From Christiangramia lutea (lineage in GTDB: Bacteria; Bacteroidota; Bacteroidia; Flavobacteriales; Flavobacteriaceae), in contig NZ_JAKVTV010000006.1 of the NCBI RefSeq assembly GCF_022489035.1, positions 62,001 to 126,000 of the forward strand: 64,000 bases of DNA. Direction: 5' to 3'. A program made the position numbers and the translations under genes. Shown one piece after another: positions 16,130 to 25,234 of the stretch (the first letter of the stretch is position 1; every line of letters starts with the position of its first letter). The notes under the pieces are model-generated. The model saw nothing but the letters and a program-made list of their open reading frames with translations. It was not told where the DNA came from and ran no database searches.

Positions 16130-17749
16130 GTGAAACATTCTGTTTTTTCTCGGAGCCGACTGATCGAAGAAGCTAAAAAGTGTGATAAATGGGATATTAT
16201 TATTATTGGTGGTGGAGCAACTGGCCTGGGAATTGCCTTAGATGCCGTGACCCGTGGATTTAAAACCTTACTCCTTGAACAGGTAGATTTCGCTAAAGGA
16301 ACCTCAAGCAGAAGCACAAAGCTTGTACATGGAGGTATACGTTATCTGGCTCAGGGAAATATCGAATTAGTAAGAGAGGCGCTTCATGAAAGAGGATTGC
16401 TTGCTAAGAACGCTCCTCATTTAGTCAAAAAGCAGAAGTTTGTTATTCCTAATTACCTGTGGTGGGAAGGCCTGTATTATAATTTTGGTTTAAAGACCTA
16501 TGATTTTCTGGCTGGAAAATTAAGCATGGGGAAATCTGAGAGGATAACTAATTCAGAAGTTATAGATCGCCTTCCATCTTTGGTTCGCGAAGATCTTCGT
16601 GGCGGAGTGATCTACCTGGATGGCCAATTTGATGATGCCCGTCTCGCCGTAAATATTGCCCAGACCTGTATTGAAAATGGGGGAGTTGCTCTTAATCATT
16701 TTAAAGTGATAGGTATTTCTTCCGAAGAAAATGATACTGTAAATATGGTTAAAGCCAGGGATGCCGAAACTGGCAAATTCTACGAGTTTAGAGGCAAGCT
16801 TGTGATAAATGCCACTGGCGTATTTGTAGATTATATTCGAAAAATGGCCAATCCGGAGGCAAAACCACTGATCAGGGCCAGCCAGGGCGTACACCTGGTT
16901 TTTGATAAAAAATTTTTCCCTGGAGATGATGCTTTGATGATCCCTAAAACCGATGATGGAAGAGTTTTATTCGCTGTTCCCTGGAATAGAAAGGTGCTGG
17001 TGGGTACTACAGACACGCTTCTGGAAAAACCTGAACTGGAGCCTAAAGCCCTCGAACAGGAAATCGATTTCATTATGAATACTTTTAATAGATACATTAA
17101 AAAGAAGGTAAATCGATCTGATGTAAAAAGTGTTTTTGCCGGACTCAGACCACTCGCGGCCGGCAATGGCGAGGAAAAAAGTACGAAAGAAATTTCCCGG
17201 GGACATAAAATTGAATTTTCGAACCATGGTCTTTTAACCATTACTGGAGGGAAATGGACCACCTACAGGAAAATGGCCGAGGATACACTGGATTATGCTA
17301 TAGAACGTAACAGGCTTCCCCCACGTAAATGTATCACGGAAAGTTTTTTAATTCACGGTGCTAAAAGTCATAAGAATCACAAAAGCCACCTGCATATTTA
17401 TGGCAGTGATAAATCCCTGATCAAAAATCTTATCGCAGAAAGACCGGAGCTTGGAAAAAGGATATATGAGGATCTACCTTATCTCAAGGCTGAAGTGGTT
17501 TGGGCGGTGAAATTCGAAATGGCCAGAAGTCTTGAAGATGTGTTAGCTCGCCGGGTGAGATTGCTATTCCTCGATGCCAGGGCAGCTTATGAAGTTGCGC
17601 CAATGGTCGCAAGGCTTATGGCCGAAGAACTTGAACGCGATGATGATTGGATAGACGAGCAGGTAAAGGATTTTAGAGAACTGGTAAAAAACCATTATCT
17701 GATCTCTCCTGAAAAAACATCCATGGAGCAAATAAAAATTCAAAAATAA
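16130..17749 (+). CDS. glpD: Glycerol-3-phosphate dehydrogenase (FAD-dependent)
   Basis: A 539-residue aerobic glycerol-3-phosphate dehydrogenase, oxidising glycerol 3-phosphate to dihydroxyacetone phosphate and passing electrons to the quinone pool. The FAD-binding motif [16 protein letters not shown] lies at about 25-40, followed by [17 protein letters not shown] (about 61-77), a family signature. The C-terminal domain (about 400-520) is the usual DAO_C cap. The start is GTG at 16130, and I found no better upstream start. The stop overlaps the glpK start by one base (TAATG), so translation is coupled. With glpK and glpF it forms a complete glycerol uptake and oxidation operon. Confidence 0.95.
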   Translation: MKHSVFSRSRLIEEAKKCDKWDIIIIGGGATGLGIALDAVTRGFKTLLLEQVDFAKGTSSRSTKLVHGGIRYLAQGNIELVREALHERGLLAKNAPHLVKKQKFVIPNYLWWEGLYYNFGLKTYDFLAGKLSMGKSERITNSEVIDRLPSLVREDLRGGVIYLDGQFDDARLAVNIAQTCIENGGVALNHFKVIGISSEENDTVNMVKARDAETGKFYEFRGKLVINATGVFVDYIRKMANPEAKPLIRASQGVHLVFDKKFFPGDDALMIPKTDDGRVLFAVPWNRKVLVGTTDTLLEKPELEPKALEQEIDFIMNTFNRYIKKKVNRSDVKSVFAGLRPLAAGNGEEKSTKEISRGHKIEFSNHGLLTITGGKWTTYRKMAEDTLDYAIERNRLPPRKCITESFLIHGAKSHKNHKSHLHIYGSDKSLIKNLIAERPELGKRIYEDLPYLKAEVVWAVKFEMARSLEDVLARRVRLLFLDARAAYEVAPMVARLMAEELERDDDWIDEQVKDFRELVKNHYLISPEKTSMEQIKIQK

Positions 17750-19242
17750 TGGGAAAGTATATCCTTGCCTTAGATCAGGGCACCACTAGTTCCAGGGCAA
17801 TTTTATTCGATAAAGAAGGAAAAATTGTTTCGAAGGTCCAGAAAGAATTCAGGCAAATATTCCCAAAGCCGGGTTGGGTTGAACACGATCCCATGGAGAT
17901 ATGGTCTTCGCAGGCCGGGGTTGCGGCTGAAGCGGTAACCAAGGAAGGCATTCAAGGAGAAGATGTCGCTGCCATAGGAATCACCAATCAGCGTGAAACC
18001 TGTGTGGTCTGGAATAAAAGAACCGGTAAGCCTATTTATAACGCCATTGTTTGGCAGGATAAAAGGACACTTGAATATTGCGAACAACTGAAAAACGACG
18101 TAAAAGATAGATTCATAAGGGAAAGAACCGGGCTTATCGTAGATTCTTATTTTTCTGCTACTAAAGTGAAATGGATACTGGACAATGTTGATGGGGCGAG
18201 GGAAATGGCCGAATCTGGAGATCTTGCCTTTGGAACCATAGATACCTGGCTGGTATATAATTTCAGTAAGAAACGATTGCATATCACCGATGTCACCAAC
18301 GCATCAAGAACCATGCTTTATAACATTCACTCATTATCATGGGATAAAGAACTCTTGGAAATTTTTGATATTCCATTCTCGATGTTGCCTGAAGTGCGAG
18401 ACTCCAGTGAGATCTATGGTCATATAGAATCCAGCCTATTCGCGTCAAGAATACCAATTTCCGGAATTGCCGGAGATCAGATGGCAGCGCTTTTCGGCCA
18501 GTTATGTACTAGAAAGGGCATGGTGAAGAATACCTATGGTACTGGCTGTTTTATGCTTATGAACATTGGTGAAAAACCGGTGCTTTCAGGTAATAATCTT
18601 CTCACTTCCGTAGCATGGAAAATAGGTGATGAGGTGGCATATGCCTTGGAAGGAAGTATATTTATTGGAGGTGCAGTTGTTCAATGGTTACGTGACGGCC
18701 TTGGTATAATTAAAAGATCTGAAGATGTTGAAAAACTCGCTGCCAGCATAGAAAATTCCGGAGGAGTGTATTTTGTTCCTTCTTTTGCCGGGCTCGGGGC
18801 ACCACACTGGAATCAGAAGGCAAAGGGAACTATTTTAGGATTGACCCGCGGTTCTACCGATGCGCATATTGCCAGGGCTTCCCTGGAAGCGGTAGCATAC
18901 CAGTCTATGGATATAATGAAAGCCATGGAAGCCGATTCCGGGATTAAAATTGGAGAATTAAGGGTAGATGGAGGTGCAACAGTAAATGACCTTTTAATGC
19001 AATTTCAATCTGATGTGCTCAATACGATTACAGTTAGACCAAAAATTACGGAAACCACTGCTCTTGGAGCTGCCTATCTTGCCGGATTGGCTGTCGGTTT
19101 CTGGGAAGATATCGAAGCTCTTGAAAAAATTTGGATCGAGGATAAGAAATTTGATCCGGCTACAGAAAGGACGGCAATTGGTGAAGGGATAGAAGGCTGG
19201 TATAAGGCTGTGAAAACCGTGGAACACTGGACTGAACTTTAA
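17749..19242 (+). CDS. glpK: Glycerol kinase
   Basis: A 497-residue FGGY-family kinase that phosphorylates glycerol to glycerol 3-phosphate with ATP. The N-terminal phosphate motif is [16 protein letters not shown] (about 5-20). Substrate-site motifs GITNQRE (about 80-86) and WQDKRT (about 103-108) match glycerol kinases. [13 protein letters not shown] (about 305-317) and [14 protein letters not shown] (about 407-420) complete the fold. Length is that of the family (about 500). It overlaps glpD by one base, and glpF starts nine bases after it. Together they convert imported glycerol to dihydroxyacetone phosphate. Confidence 0.96.
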   Translation: MGKYILALDQGTTSSRAILFDKEGKIVSKVQKEFRQIFPKPGWVEHDPMEIWSSQAGVAAEAVTKEGIQGEDVAAIGITNQRETCVVWNKRTGKPIYNAIVWQDKRTLEYCEQLKNDVKDRFIRERTGLIVDSYFSATKVKWILDNVDGAREMAESGDLAFGTIDTWLVYNFSKKRLHITDVTNASRTMLYNIHSLSWDKELLEIFDIPFSMLPEVRDSSEIYGHIESSLFASRIPISGIAGDQMAALFGQLCTRKGMVKNTYGTGCFMLMNIGEKPVLSGNNLLTSVAWKIGDEVAYALEGSIFIGGAVVQWLRDGLGIIKRSEDVEKLAASIENSGGVYFVPSFAGLGAPHWNQKAKGTILGLTRGSTDAHIARASLEAVAYQSMDIMKAMEADSGIKIGELRVDGGATVNDLLMQFQSDVLNTITVRPKITETTALGAAYLAGLAVGFWEDIEALEKIWIEDKKFDPATERTAIGEGIEGWYKAVKTVEHWTEL

Positions 19243-19251
19243 CCTTTTAAT

Positions 19252-19986
19252 ATGACACCTTTTATTGCTGAAATTCTAGGTACAGGATTACTTATCCTGT
19301 TAGGAGGGGGGAATGTGGCTAATGAAGTCCTGGTAGGGACTAAGGGCTACAAAACCGGATGGATGAGTATAACCACAGCCTGGGGACTTGCCGTATTTGC
19401 GGGAGTAGTAGTCGCTGGACCGCATAGTGGGGCTCATTTGAATCCAGCTGTTACAATCGGACTTGCCTTAGGAGGTTTATTTCCATGGGGGGAGGTTCCT
19501 GTTTACATCCTTGGTGAATTCGTTGGTGCCATGATAGGTGCAAGCTTGGTCTATTTTATGTATAAAGATCATTTTGACAGAACTAATAATGCTGATCTTA
19601 AAAGGGCTGTTTTCTGTACTTCGCCCGCCATTCCGCATACCTGGAGAAATATGTTGAGTGAGATTCTTGGTACTTTTGTTCTACTTATCGCGGTATTTTA
19701 TTTTACCGAGGCCGAAATAAATGACGGAAGCCAGACCAAAGTTGGGCTTGGTTCTATCGGGGCTCTTCCGGTAGCATTTATAGTTTGGGGAATTGGGTTG
19801 AGCCTGGGTGGGACTACAGGTTATGCCATTAATCCGGCCAGGGACCTTGGGCCAAGAATTATTCACGCAATACTTCCAATAAAGAATAAAACTCATAGCG
19901 ATTGGAGCTACTCATGGATCCCGGTAACTGGCCCCATAATAGGGGCCGGGATAGCTGCATTTTTATTTCTAATTCTTGGTAATTAA
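19252..19986 (+). CDS. glpF: Glycerol uptake facilitator (aquaglyceroporin)
   Basis: A 244-residue MIP-family channel with six membrane helices and both pore motifs intact: HLNPAVTIG (about 62-70) and AINPARDLG (about 195-203). The Asp after the second NPAR (NPARDLGPR) is characteristic of glycerol-permeable members rather than strict water channels. It lets glycerol cross the inner membrane, where GlpK traps it. It is the last gene of the glp operon. The following gene converges on it with only 12 bases between the stops, and no clear hairpin lies in that gap. Confidence 0.95.
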   Translation: MTPFIAEILGTGLLILLGGGNVANEVLVGTKGYKTGWMSITTAWGLAVFAGVVVAGPHSGAHLNPAVTIGLALGGLFPWGEVPVYILGEFVGAMIGASLVYFMYKDHFDRTNNADLKRAVFCTSPAIPHTWRNMLSEILGTFVLLIAVFYFTEAEINDGSQTKVGLGSIGALPVAFIVWGIGLSLGGTTGYAINPARDLGPRIIHAILPIKNKTHSDWSYSWIPVTGPIIGAGIAAFLFLILGN

Positions 19987-19998
19987 ATACCTTTTTGA

Positions 19999-20628
19999 TT
20001 AGGATGTTTTTAGACTGTCAAGTTTATTCGGTGGTATTGGTGCAGGCACGGCATTTTCTATCGGGTTTGTGCTTTTTAGATATTTGAACATAGACTCAAG
20101 GTCTTCATCATTTAATTTGGCAAAATTTTGCCAGGGCATTGGTGGAAGTATCATTCTTCCGCCTTCATCTCCTTTTAGTTTACCTTCTCTCATTGCCTTT
20201 TTCCATCTCGCCATTGTCCAGTTTCCAATTCCGGTATCATCAGACGTTAAATTGGCGGCAAATGAAACTCCCCATGGGCCTACTGCAGCCGTGAGGTCTC
20301 CACTCATCAACATCCAACCACTTTTAAGAGTTTCAGGGTTTAAAGGAGGCAATGAATCTCCGGCCTGATGACCACTTAATGCAAGTTCAGGTATTTCTTC
20401 GGGTCCTCTTTCGGTCATTCGTTTTGGTGAGTGACAATCATGACAGCCAATAGTTTTTACTAGGTATTCTCCACGCTTAATGCTGTCGTTCAAGGTCATT
20501 TTCTTTTCTTCTGGTACCTCATTGTACTCCTTGTTATTACATGAAGCCAGAAATAGTATTGCTGTGAAAAGAAATAGATGTATTAGAATACTCCTTGGAA
20601 TTTTGAAATCTAGACTATATCTATTCAT
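19999..20628 (-). CDS. Lipoprotein c-type cytochrome
   Basis: A 209-residue mono-heme cytochrome c. The signal peptide ends in lipobox LASC (Cys30), so it should be anchored facing the periplasm. Heme attachment is CHDCH (Cys62, Cys65, His66), preceded by RGEYLVKTIG, the usual helix of this class. A likely sixth ligand lies in the ILPPMPWQNF stretch (about 158-167). A closing helix DEDLESMFKYLKS (about 172-184) is the typical C-terminal helix. Members of this family often act as electron shuttles or dehydrogenase subunits, but no partner gene is adjacent. It is a single gene convergent with glpF. Confidence 0.85.
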   Translation of the reverse strand: MNRYSLDFKIPRSILIHLFLFTAILFLASCNNKEYNEVPEEKKMTLNDSIKRGEYLVKTIGCHDCHSPKRMTERGPEEIPELALSGHQAGDSLPPLNPETLKSGWMLMSGDLTAAVGPWGVSFAANLTSDDTGIGNWTMARWKKAMREGKLKGDEGGRMILPPMPWQNFAKLNDEDLESMFKYLKSTNPIENAVPAPIPPNKLDSLKTS

Positions 20629-20740
20629 ATTTGTTGATTGGTTTGGTTAATATGATATCTAAATTAATATAAAACATTGAAATACAGTTAATTGTGTACC
20701 AAATTTTAATTGTAGTGATGAATAATTGAAGCTGTCCGTT

Positions 20741-20773
20741 TTTGGGTAGAATATCTCAGGAATATTATTTTTG
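20741..20773 (+). promoter_or_regulatory. Promoter of SpoU methyltransferase gene
   Basis: TTTG (20741-20744), a 21-base spacer and TATTTTTG (20766-20773) match the flavobacterial sigma-A consensus in both boxes. The -7 box ends only four bases before the ATG at 20778, so the transcript would start at or next to the start codon. Confidence 0.55.
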
Positions 20774-20777
20774 CCAG

Positions 20778-21242
20778 ATGGATACAGATAATTTGAAACA
20801 GGGATTTTTTGGGATTGGCATTCAAAACGGTAAAACTCCTGAAAATCTAGGGGTCTTATGGAGGTCGGCTCAAAATATGGGAGCCAGTTTTATTTTTACA
20901 ATTGGAAATCGCTATTCCAAACAGGCTTGCGATACTCACAAAGCTGTTGGCGCAATGCCCTATATTCATTATGAGACTTTCGAAGATTTTTATGCTCACC
21001 TACCCAAGGGAGCTATGCTGGTTGGAGTTGAATTAACCGAAGAAGCGACGCCTCTTGAAGAGTTCAAACATCCTAGAAGATGTGTATATCTTCTTGGTGC
21101 CGAAGATCACGGATTGTCAAACGCAGCTATCGAAAAAGCTCATTTCCTAGTGAAATTCAAATCGACGTTAAGCCTGAATGTATCGATTGCAGGAAGTATT
21201 GTTATGTATGATCGGGGTTTAAAGACAGAGTTTTCAACCTGA
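20778..21242 (+). CDS. SpoU/TrmH-family RNA 2'-O-methyltransferase
   Basis: A 154-residue SPOUT methyltransferase, expected to methylate a ribose 2'-OH in tRNA or rRNA using S-adenosylmethionine. The conserved motifs are all present: NLGVLWRSAQNMG near the N-terminus (substrate Arg), YLLGAEDHGLS in the middle, and the knotted SLNVSIAGSIVMYDR at the C-terminus. It lacks the extra N-terminal RNA-binding domain of TrmH/RlmB, like the small TrmL type. The ATG at 20778 is chosen over an in-frame TTG at 20742, because that TTG overlaps the promoter -33 box. Its stop abuts the stop of the convergent next gene. The exact RNA target is unknown. Confidence 0.88.
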   Translation: MDTDNLKQGFFGIGIQNGKTPENLGVLWRSAQNMGASFIFTIGNRYSKQACDTHKAVGAMPYIHYETFEDFYAHLPKGAMLVGVELTEEATPLEEFKHPRRCVYLLGAEDHGLSNAAIEKAHFLVKFKSTLSLNVSIAGSIVMYDRGLKTEFST

Positions 21243-22703
21243 TCAATCCTGGCTTTGTGAAGCTTTTTCTTTTCGGAACATATTTTTCTCCTTGATCATT
21301 TTTGCGGTGAGACCGGGAACCAAATTTTCCCATTCCTCATCACCTTCAAGAATCATGTTATATACTTTTCTCGGGTGGATATCAAGGTATTCTTCCTTGT
21401 AATCTTCAATGTCTATTACCTTGCCATTATCAACAAAAAATTTATAAAGTTCCTTTACCCTGGGATGTACCTTAAGGTTTTTACTGTTGATGATCTCTCC
21501 GGTTTCTTCATCTTTGATAGGGTAGAGGTATACTTTTAAACTTTTAAAAAACATTTTTCCGAAGGCTTCAAGAATACCTCCACTAAGGTGGCGGTAATAC
21601 CTTTCATTGAATATATCCACGAGATTATCTACTCCCATTACTAATCCGAGTTCTTTTTTGGTGTGCATCGCGAAATATTCCACCACCTTATAATATTCCT
21701 GAAAATTTGATATCATTACAGTCTGCCCTGAAGCGCAGAGAAGATCTGCCCGGTCAAGAAAATCTTTTTCGTTAATTCCATCTCCATTATCTTCTCCTTC
21801 AGATTTTAGGTTATTAAGGGTCATTTCAAAAATGATCACTGTCTTATCTGGATCTACATTTTCCTGCTCCAGGAAAAGTTTTCTGGAATTCATGAACATG
21901 TTTAGGTTGAGGTTGGTTACAGGTCTAAAACTTCCTCTCAAGGTAAGTATGTTCTTTTTATAGAGCACATTTGCGGGAAGAATGTTATTCCCTTCAGGAG
22001 AAAACATAACGGCTTCGGTAATACCTTCCTTTACGAGTTCCAGGCTCATTAACCTGTTGTCTACATCCTTGAATACCGGACCACGAAAATTAATAGAATC
22101 TATTTCGATCTTATCCTTGCTTAAATGATCGTATAATTTTTCAATAAGAACCCTGGGGTCGTCACTTTGATAGAATGCAGCATAAATTAAATTCACCCCC
22201 ATGATGCCGAGGCTAATTTGCTGCTGCGAAGCATTATTTTCATGAAACTGTACATGCAGGATGATCTCGCTATATTCCTGCTTGGGTTCTCGCTGGAATT
22301 TTATTCCAAGCCAACCGTGTCCTTTGTATTTTTTAGCCCAATCTATAGTGGCTACTGTATTGGCGTAACTAAAGAAAAGTTTATCGGGATATTTTTTCCT
22401 GGAAAGCCTTTCCTCGATCAACTCAGCCTCATAATCTATCATCTTTTTAAGACGTTCCACTGTCACATAGCGGTTTTGGGGATCCAGGCCATAAATGGCA
22501 TCACTGAAATCCTTGTCATAGGCACTCAGGGTTTTAGCGATAGTTCCCTTTGGGTTGCCAGCCCTGAAGAAATGCCGAACCGTTTCCTGCCCGGCACCAA
22601 TTTCGGCGAAGGTTCCGTAGATATTCTCATTCAAATTCAATCTGGTGCATTTGTTCTGAATGGATAGAATATTTTCAAAATGGTCTTCACTAAGGGCGGT
22701 CAT
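21243..22703 (-). CDS. Conserved protein of unknown function (486 aa)
   Basis: I cannot assign a function. The product is a soluble-looking 486-residue protein without signal peptide or membrane helix, opening with an NENIYGTFAEIGAGQETVRH stretch (about 25-44). This resembles a protein family shared by many Flavobacteriia, cyanobacteria and proteobacteria that carries inconsistent automatic labels. Other conserved-looking parts are AYDKDFSDAIYG (about 62-73), GHGWLGIKFQ (about 129-138) and a C-terminal KVYNMILEGDEEWENLVPG (about 449-467). The AEIGAGQ motif is reminiscent of nucleotide-binding or methyltransferase loops, but no full motif set is visible. It is a single gene, convergent with the methyltransferase gene. 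Confidence 0.85.
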   Translation of the reverse strand: MTALSEDHFENILSIQNKCTRLNLNENIYGTFAEIGAGQETVRHFFRAGNPKGTIAKTLSAYDKDFSDAIYGLDPQNRYVTVERLKKMIDYEAELIEERLSRKKYPDKLFFSYANTVATIDWAKKYKGHGWLGIKFQREPKQEYSEIILHVQFHENNASQQQISLGIMGVNLIYAAFYQSDDPRVLIEKLYDHLSKDKIEIDSINFRGPVFKDVDNRLMSLELVKEGITEAVMFSPEGNNILPANVLYKKNILTLRGSFRPVTNLNLNMFMNSRKLFLEQENVDPDKTVIIFEMTLNNLKSEGEDNGDGINEKDFLDRADLLCASGQTVMISNFQEYYKVVEYFAMHTKKELGLVMGVDNLVDIFNERYYRHLSGGILEAFGKMFFKSLKVYLYPIKDEETGEIINSKNLKVHPRVKELYKFFVDNGKVIDIEDYKEEYLDIHPRKVYNMILEGDEEWENLVPGLTAKMIKEKNMFRKEKASQSQD

Positions 22704-23002
22704 ATGTTTTATAGATTTTTTGGTCTCTGAAAGTTAGGAATATTATGCGTGCTTATAGTCCATTTTAAGTAATGTTTAAAAGAATTTTATCAAGTTTTTC
22801 CGGGAATTAACCGATGAAATTAAATTGTTTTTGATCTTTCCTGAATGTGGTTTTAAGTTCACCGAACTCTGAATTTTCATAGTTTAAGATCTGCCATTCC
22901 AACATCTTCTTCTTTTATAATTTGACTAATTTCAGTGGTGAATCCTGATGTATTCAATTATCGGGAGAAATCAATTAATTTTAGATGACTTTTAAATTTC
23001 AT
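22704..23002. other. Intergenic region, no clear feature
   Basis: About 300 AT-rich bases between divergent genes. I see no frame longer than a few codons, no good hairpin and no full TAnnTTTG box on either strand. Two near matches around 22918-22940 (TAATTTGAC, TAATTTCAG) could serve the VOC gene. Confidence 0.4.
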
Positions 23003-23452
23003 ATGAAAACAATTCAATTAACAATAATATTAATCTTAGTTATGGCTGTTTCAAATGCACAATCCAATCCTTACGGATTGAATAAAGATCATGATGCTAT
23101 CCTGGTACTGGATGTAAATGCTTCCGCAAAATTTTATGGAGAAATACTGGGATTAGAAGAGATTCCGAATGGTGGACTACCAGACCACATTCGCTGGTTC
23201 CAGTTGAATGACAAAATACAGATTCACCTAATAGAGAGTGAGGAACTTCCTAAAAAAAATAAAGGTGTTCACATGGCGCTAAATACAAGTAACCTTACAG
23301 AACTAATGAAATTCTTGAATTCCAGGAAAATTCATTTTGAAAACTGGTCTGGAGAGGCCGGGAAGACCAATACCCGGCCAGATGGTGTAAAGCAGATCTA
23401 CTTTCAGGATCCTGATGGATACTGGATCGAAGTTAATGATGGTGAACTTTAA
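23003..23452 (+). CDS. VOC-family (glyoxalase-like) protein with signal peptide
   Basis: A 149-residue vicinal-oxygen-chelate fold protein. The chosen start at 23003 gives a clean signal peptide ending near VSNAQS (17-22); an ATG six codons upstream is possible. The domain starts at His30 (DHDAILVLDV) and runs through KFYGEILGLEE, GVHMALNT and DPDGYWIEVND, with the usual H/E metal-ligand positions. This pattern suggests glyoxalase, dioxygenase or resistance-type proteins. Secretion to the periplasm is unusual for lactoylglutathione lyases, so a different substrate is likely. Its stop overlaps the stop of the convergent SulP gene by two to three bases. Confidence 0.8.
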   Translation: MKTIQLTIILILVMAVSNAQSNPYGLNKDHDAILVLDVNASAKFYGEILGLEEIPNGGLPDHIRWFQLNDKIQIHLIESEELPKKNKGVHMALNTSNLTELMKFLNSRKIHFENWSGEAGKTNTRPDGVKQIYFQDPDGYWIEVNDGEL

Positions 23453-24987
23453 GCCTTATCTGTAGCTACTTTATAGGTTGGATCTTCCAGAATGTTTACT
23501 TCTATAAGAGCATCTGCATTCTTTAATAGTCTTCGGCAGTCATTGCTTAAATGCCTTAGATGTACTTTTTTACCAACTTTACTATATCGTTGAGTCACAT
23601 TATTCAGGGCTTCAATGGCAGACATGTCTGCGACTCGACTATCCTTAAAATCGATTATAATCTCCTCCGGATCGTTTTTTACATCAAATTTTTCAGCAAA
23701 ATTCGTGGTAGAAGCAAAGAATAGCGGACCATAAATTTCATAGTGCTTAACACCATTTTCATCAATATGTTTTCTCGCTCTAATTCTTTTTGCGCTTTCC
23801 CAGGCAAAGAACAGTGCTGAAAGTATCACACCAACCAGAACCGCTAATGCTAAATTGTGCAATAGAACGGTTATTAGAGCTACTATGATCACCAGGAAAA
23901 TATCCTTTTTAGGTACTTTATTGAAAATCTTCAAACTGGCCCATTCAAAAGTCCCGATTGCCACCATGATCATTACGCCAACAAGGGCAGCCATAGGCAC
24001 CTGTTCAATTACTGGCGCTCCAAATAACACTATAATAAGAATGGTGAAAGCAGCAACTATTCCTGACAGCCTTGCTCTGGAACCGGCAGATAAGTTTACA
24101 AGGGTTTGAGCGATCATAGGGCAACCACCCATTCCGAAGAAGAACCCATTAAGTACGTTAGCACTTCCCTGTGCAACACATTCCCTGTTTCCACTTCCTT
24201 TGGTTTGCGTAATTTCATCTACCAGGTTCAATGTGAGTAGACCTTCGGTTAATCCAACTGCAGCCATGATCATAGAATATGGTGCGATAGTTTCTAAAGT
24301 TTTCCAGCTTAAATCAATTTCCGGAATATGAAAAGGAGGGAATCCACCGCTTACAGAGGCAATGTCTTCCACCGTTTTTGTGTCTATTCCCAGGAAGTAA
24401 ACCAATATGAAAACTACAATAATTGCTACTAATGAAGAAGGTACCGCTTTAGTTAATTTGGGTAATAATACCACGATACCAATAGTTAATGCCACCAGTC
24501 CTGCCATGATATATAAAGAAGTTCCTGTTAGCCAGACCATTTCACCGTTTACCGCGGTTTTAAACTGATTTAATTGTGACATGAAAATGATGATCGCCAG
24601 TCCATTCACAAACCCGAACATTACAGGGTGAGGCACTAATCTTATAAATTTTCCAAGCTTAAAGACCCCAATCACGATCTGAATCACCCCTGCTAAAGCA
24701 ACAGCAGCTAGAACATAATCTAAGCCATGAGATTTCATCAAGGCGATTAATACAATTACAGTTGCTCCGGCCCCACCCGAGATCATTCCGGGTCTTCCGC
24801 CGAAAATTGCCGTGACCAGACCCATTATAAATGAAGCGTATAATCCCATTAGTGGAGGAAATCCGGCAAGAATAGCGAAGGATAATGACTCAGGGATCAT
24901 CGTCATTGCTACAGTTAAGCCGGCAAGAACTTCTGTTTTATAATTAACCTGTTGCTTAAAGTCGAATAAATTCAAAACTTTTTTCAT
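23449..24987 (-). CDS. SulP-family anion transporter with STAS domain
   Basis: A 512-residue SLC26/SulP permease. About 11-14 membrane segments fill residues 20-395, starting with VNYKTEVLAGLTVAMTMIPE, the family N-terminal signature. A cytoplasmic STAS domain follows (about 415-505), with the conserved VADMSAIEAL loop. SulP proteins carry sulfate, bicarbonate or other anions, often with Na+ or H+. A bicarbonate role is common in marine bacteria, but there is no neighbouring carbonic anhydrase or sulfate-assimilation gene to decide it. It is a single gene with its own promoter at 25022-25051. Confidence 0.92.
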   Translation of the reverse strand: MKKVLNLFDFKQQVNYKTEVLAGLTVAMTMIPESLSFAILAGFPPLMGLYASFIMGLVTAIFGGRPGMISGGAGATVIVLIALMKSHGLDYVLAAVALAGVIQIVIGVFKLGKFIRLVPHPVMFGFVNGLAIIIFMSQLNQFKTAVNGEMVWLTGTSLYIMAGLVALTIGIVVLLPKLTKAVPSSLVAIIVVFILVYFLGIDTKTVEDIASVSGGFPPFHIPEIDLSWKTLETIAPYSMIMAAVGLTEGLLTLNLVDEITQTKGSGNRECVAQGSANVLNGFFFGMGGCPMIAQTLVNLSAGSRARLSGIVAAFTILIIVLFGAPVIEQVPMAALVGVMIMVAIGTFEWASLKIFNKVPKKDIFLVIIVALITVLLHNLALAVLVGVILSALFFAWESAKRIRARKHIDENGVKHYEIYGPLFFASTTNFAEKFDVKNDPEEIIIDFKDSRVADMSAIEALNNVTQRYSKVGKKVHLRHLSNDCRRLLKNADALIEVNILEDPTYKVATDKA

Positions 24988-25021
24988 AATCGGTCTTTTT
25001 CAGCTTGATTTTAAGAAGCGG

Positions 25022-25051
25022 CAAAAATAGTTATTAAAAACAGAAGCACAA
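25022..25051 (-). promoter_or_regulatory. Promoter of SulP transporter gene
   Basis: On the minus strand TTG (25051-25049), a 19-base spacer and TATTTTTG (25029-25022) match the flavobacterial consensus. The box lies 34 bases upstream of the ATG. Confidence 0.55.
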
Positions 25052-25188
25052 TTCTATCTCGGCTTAGATTGAAAAATTTATTAAATTATGATTTTCAGCA
25101 GTTTATAAATATTGATATGCTAAGGTGCAGCCCAAATATTTGATTTGCGGAAGTGGCTGAAGCTCAATTGTTAGAAAATCAATAAAGA

Positions 25189-25220
25189 TTAGGTGGCAGA
25201 AATCAAATGAAATACCTTTG
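25189..25220 (+). promoter_or_regulatory. Promoter of era
   Basis: TACCTTTG (25213-25220) is a perfect TAnnTTTG box 14 bases before the era ATG. A weak -33 element (TTAGG, 25189-25193) lies 19 bases upstream. Confidence 0.5.
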
Positions 25221-25234
25221 CAAAAAATATAGTT

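Noticed and set aside
16831-17262. Open frames on the minus strand inside glpD
   Set aside because: Two overlapping antisense frames in different phases across a conserved gene; neither resembles a protein family.
17803-18282. Open frame of 159 codons on the minus strand inside glpK
   Set aside because: Antisense to a secure glycerol kinase gene, without promoter or family features.
20742-20777. TTG start giving 12 extra residues on the SpoU methyltransferase
   Set aside because: It overlaps the -33 box and precedes the -7 box, so it would not be transcribed from that promoter.
21243-22703. Labels such as TonB-dependent receptor or nucleotide adenylyltransferase for the 486-aa protein
   Set aside because: No signal peptide, plug or barrel features are present, and no HxGH nucleotidyltransferase motif is seen.
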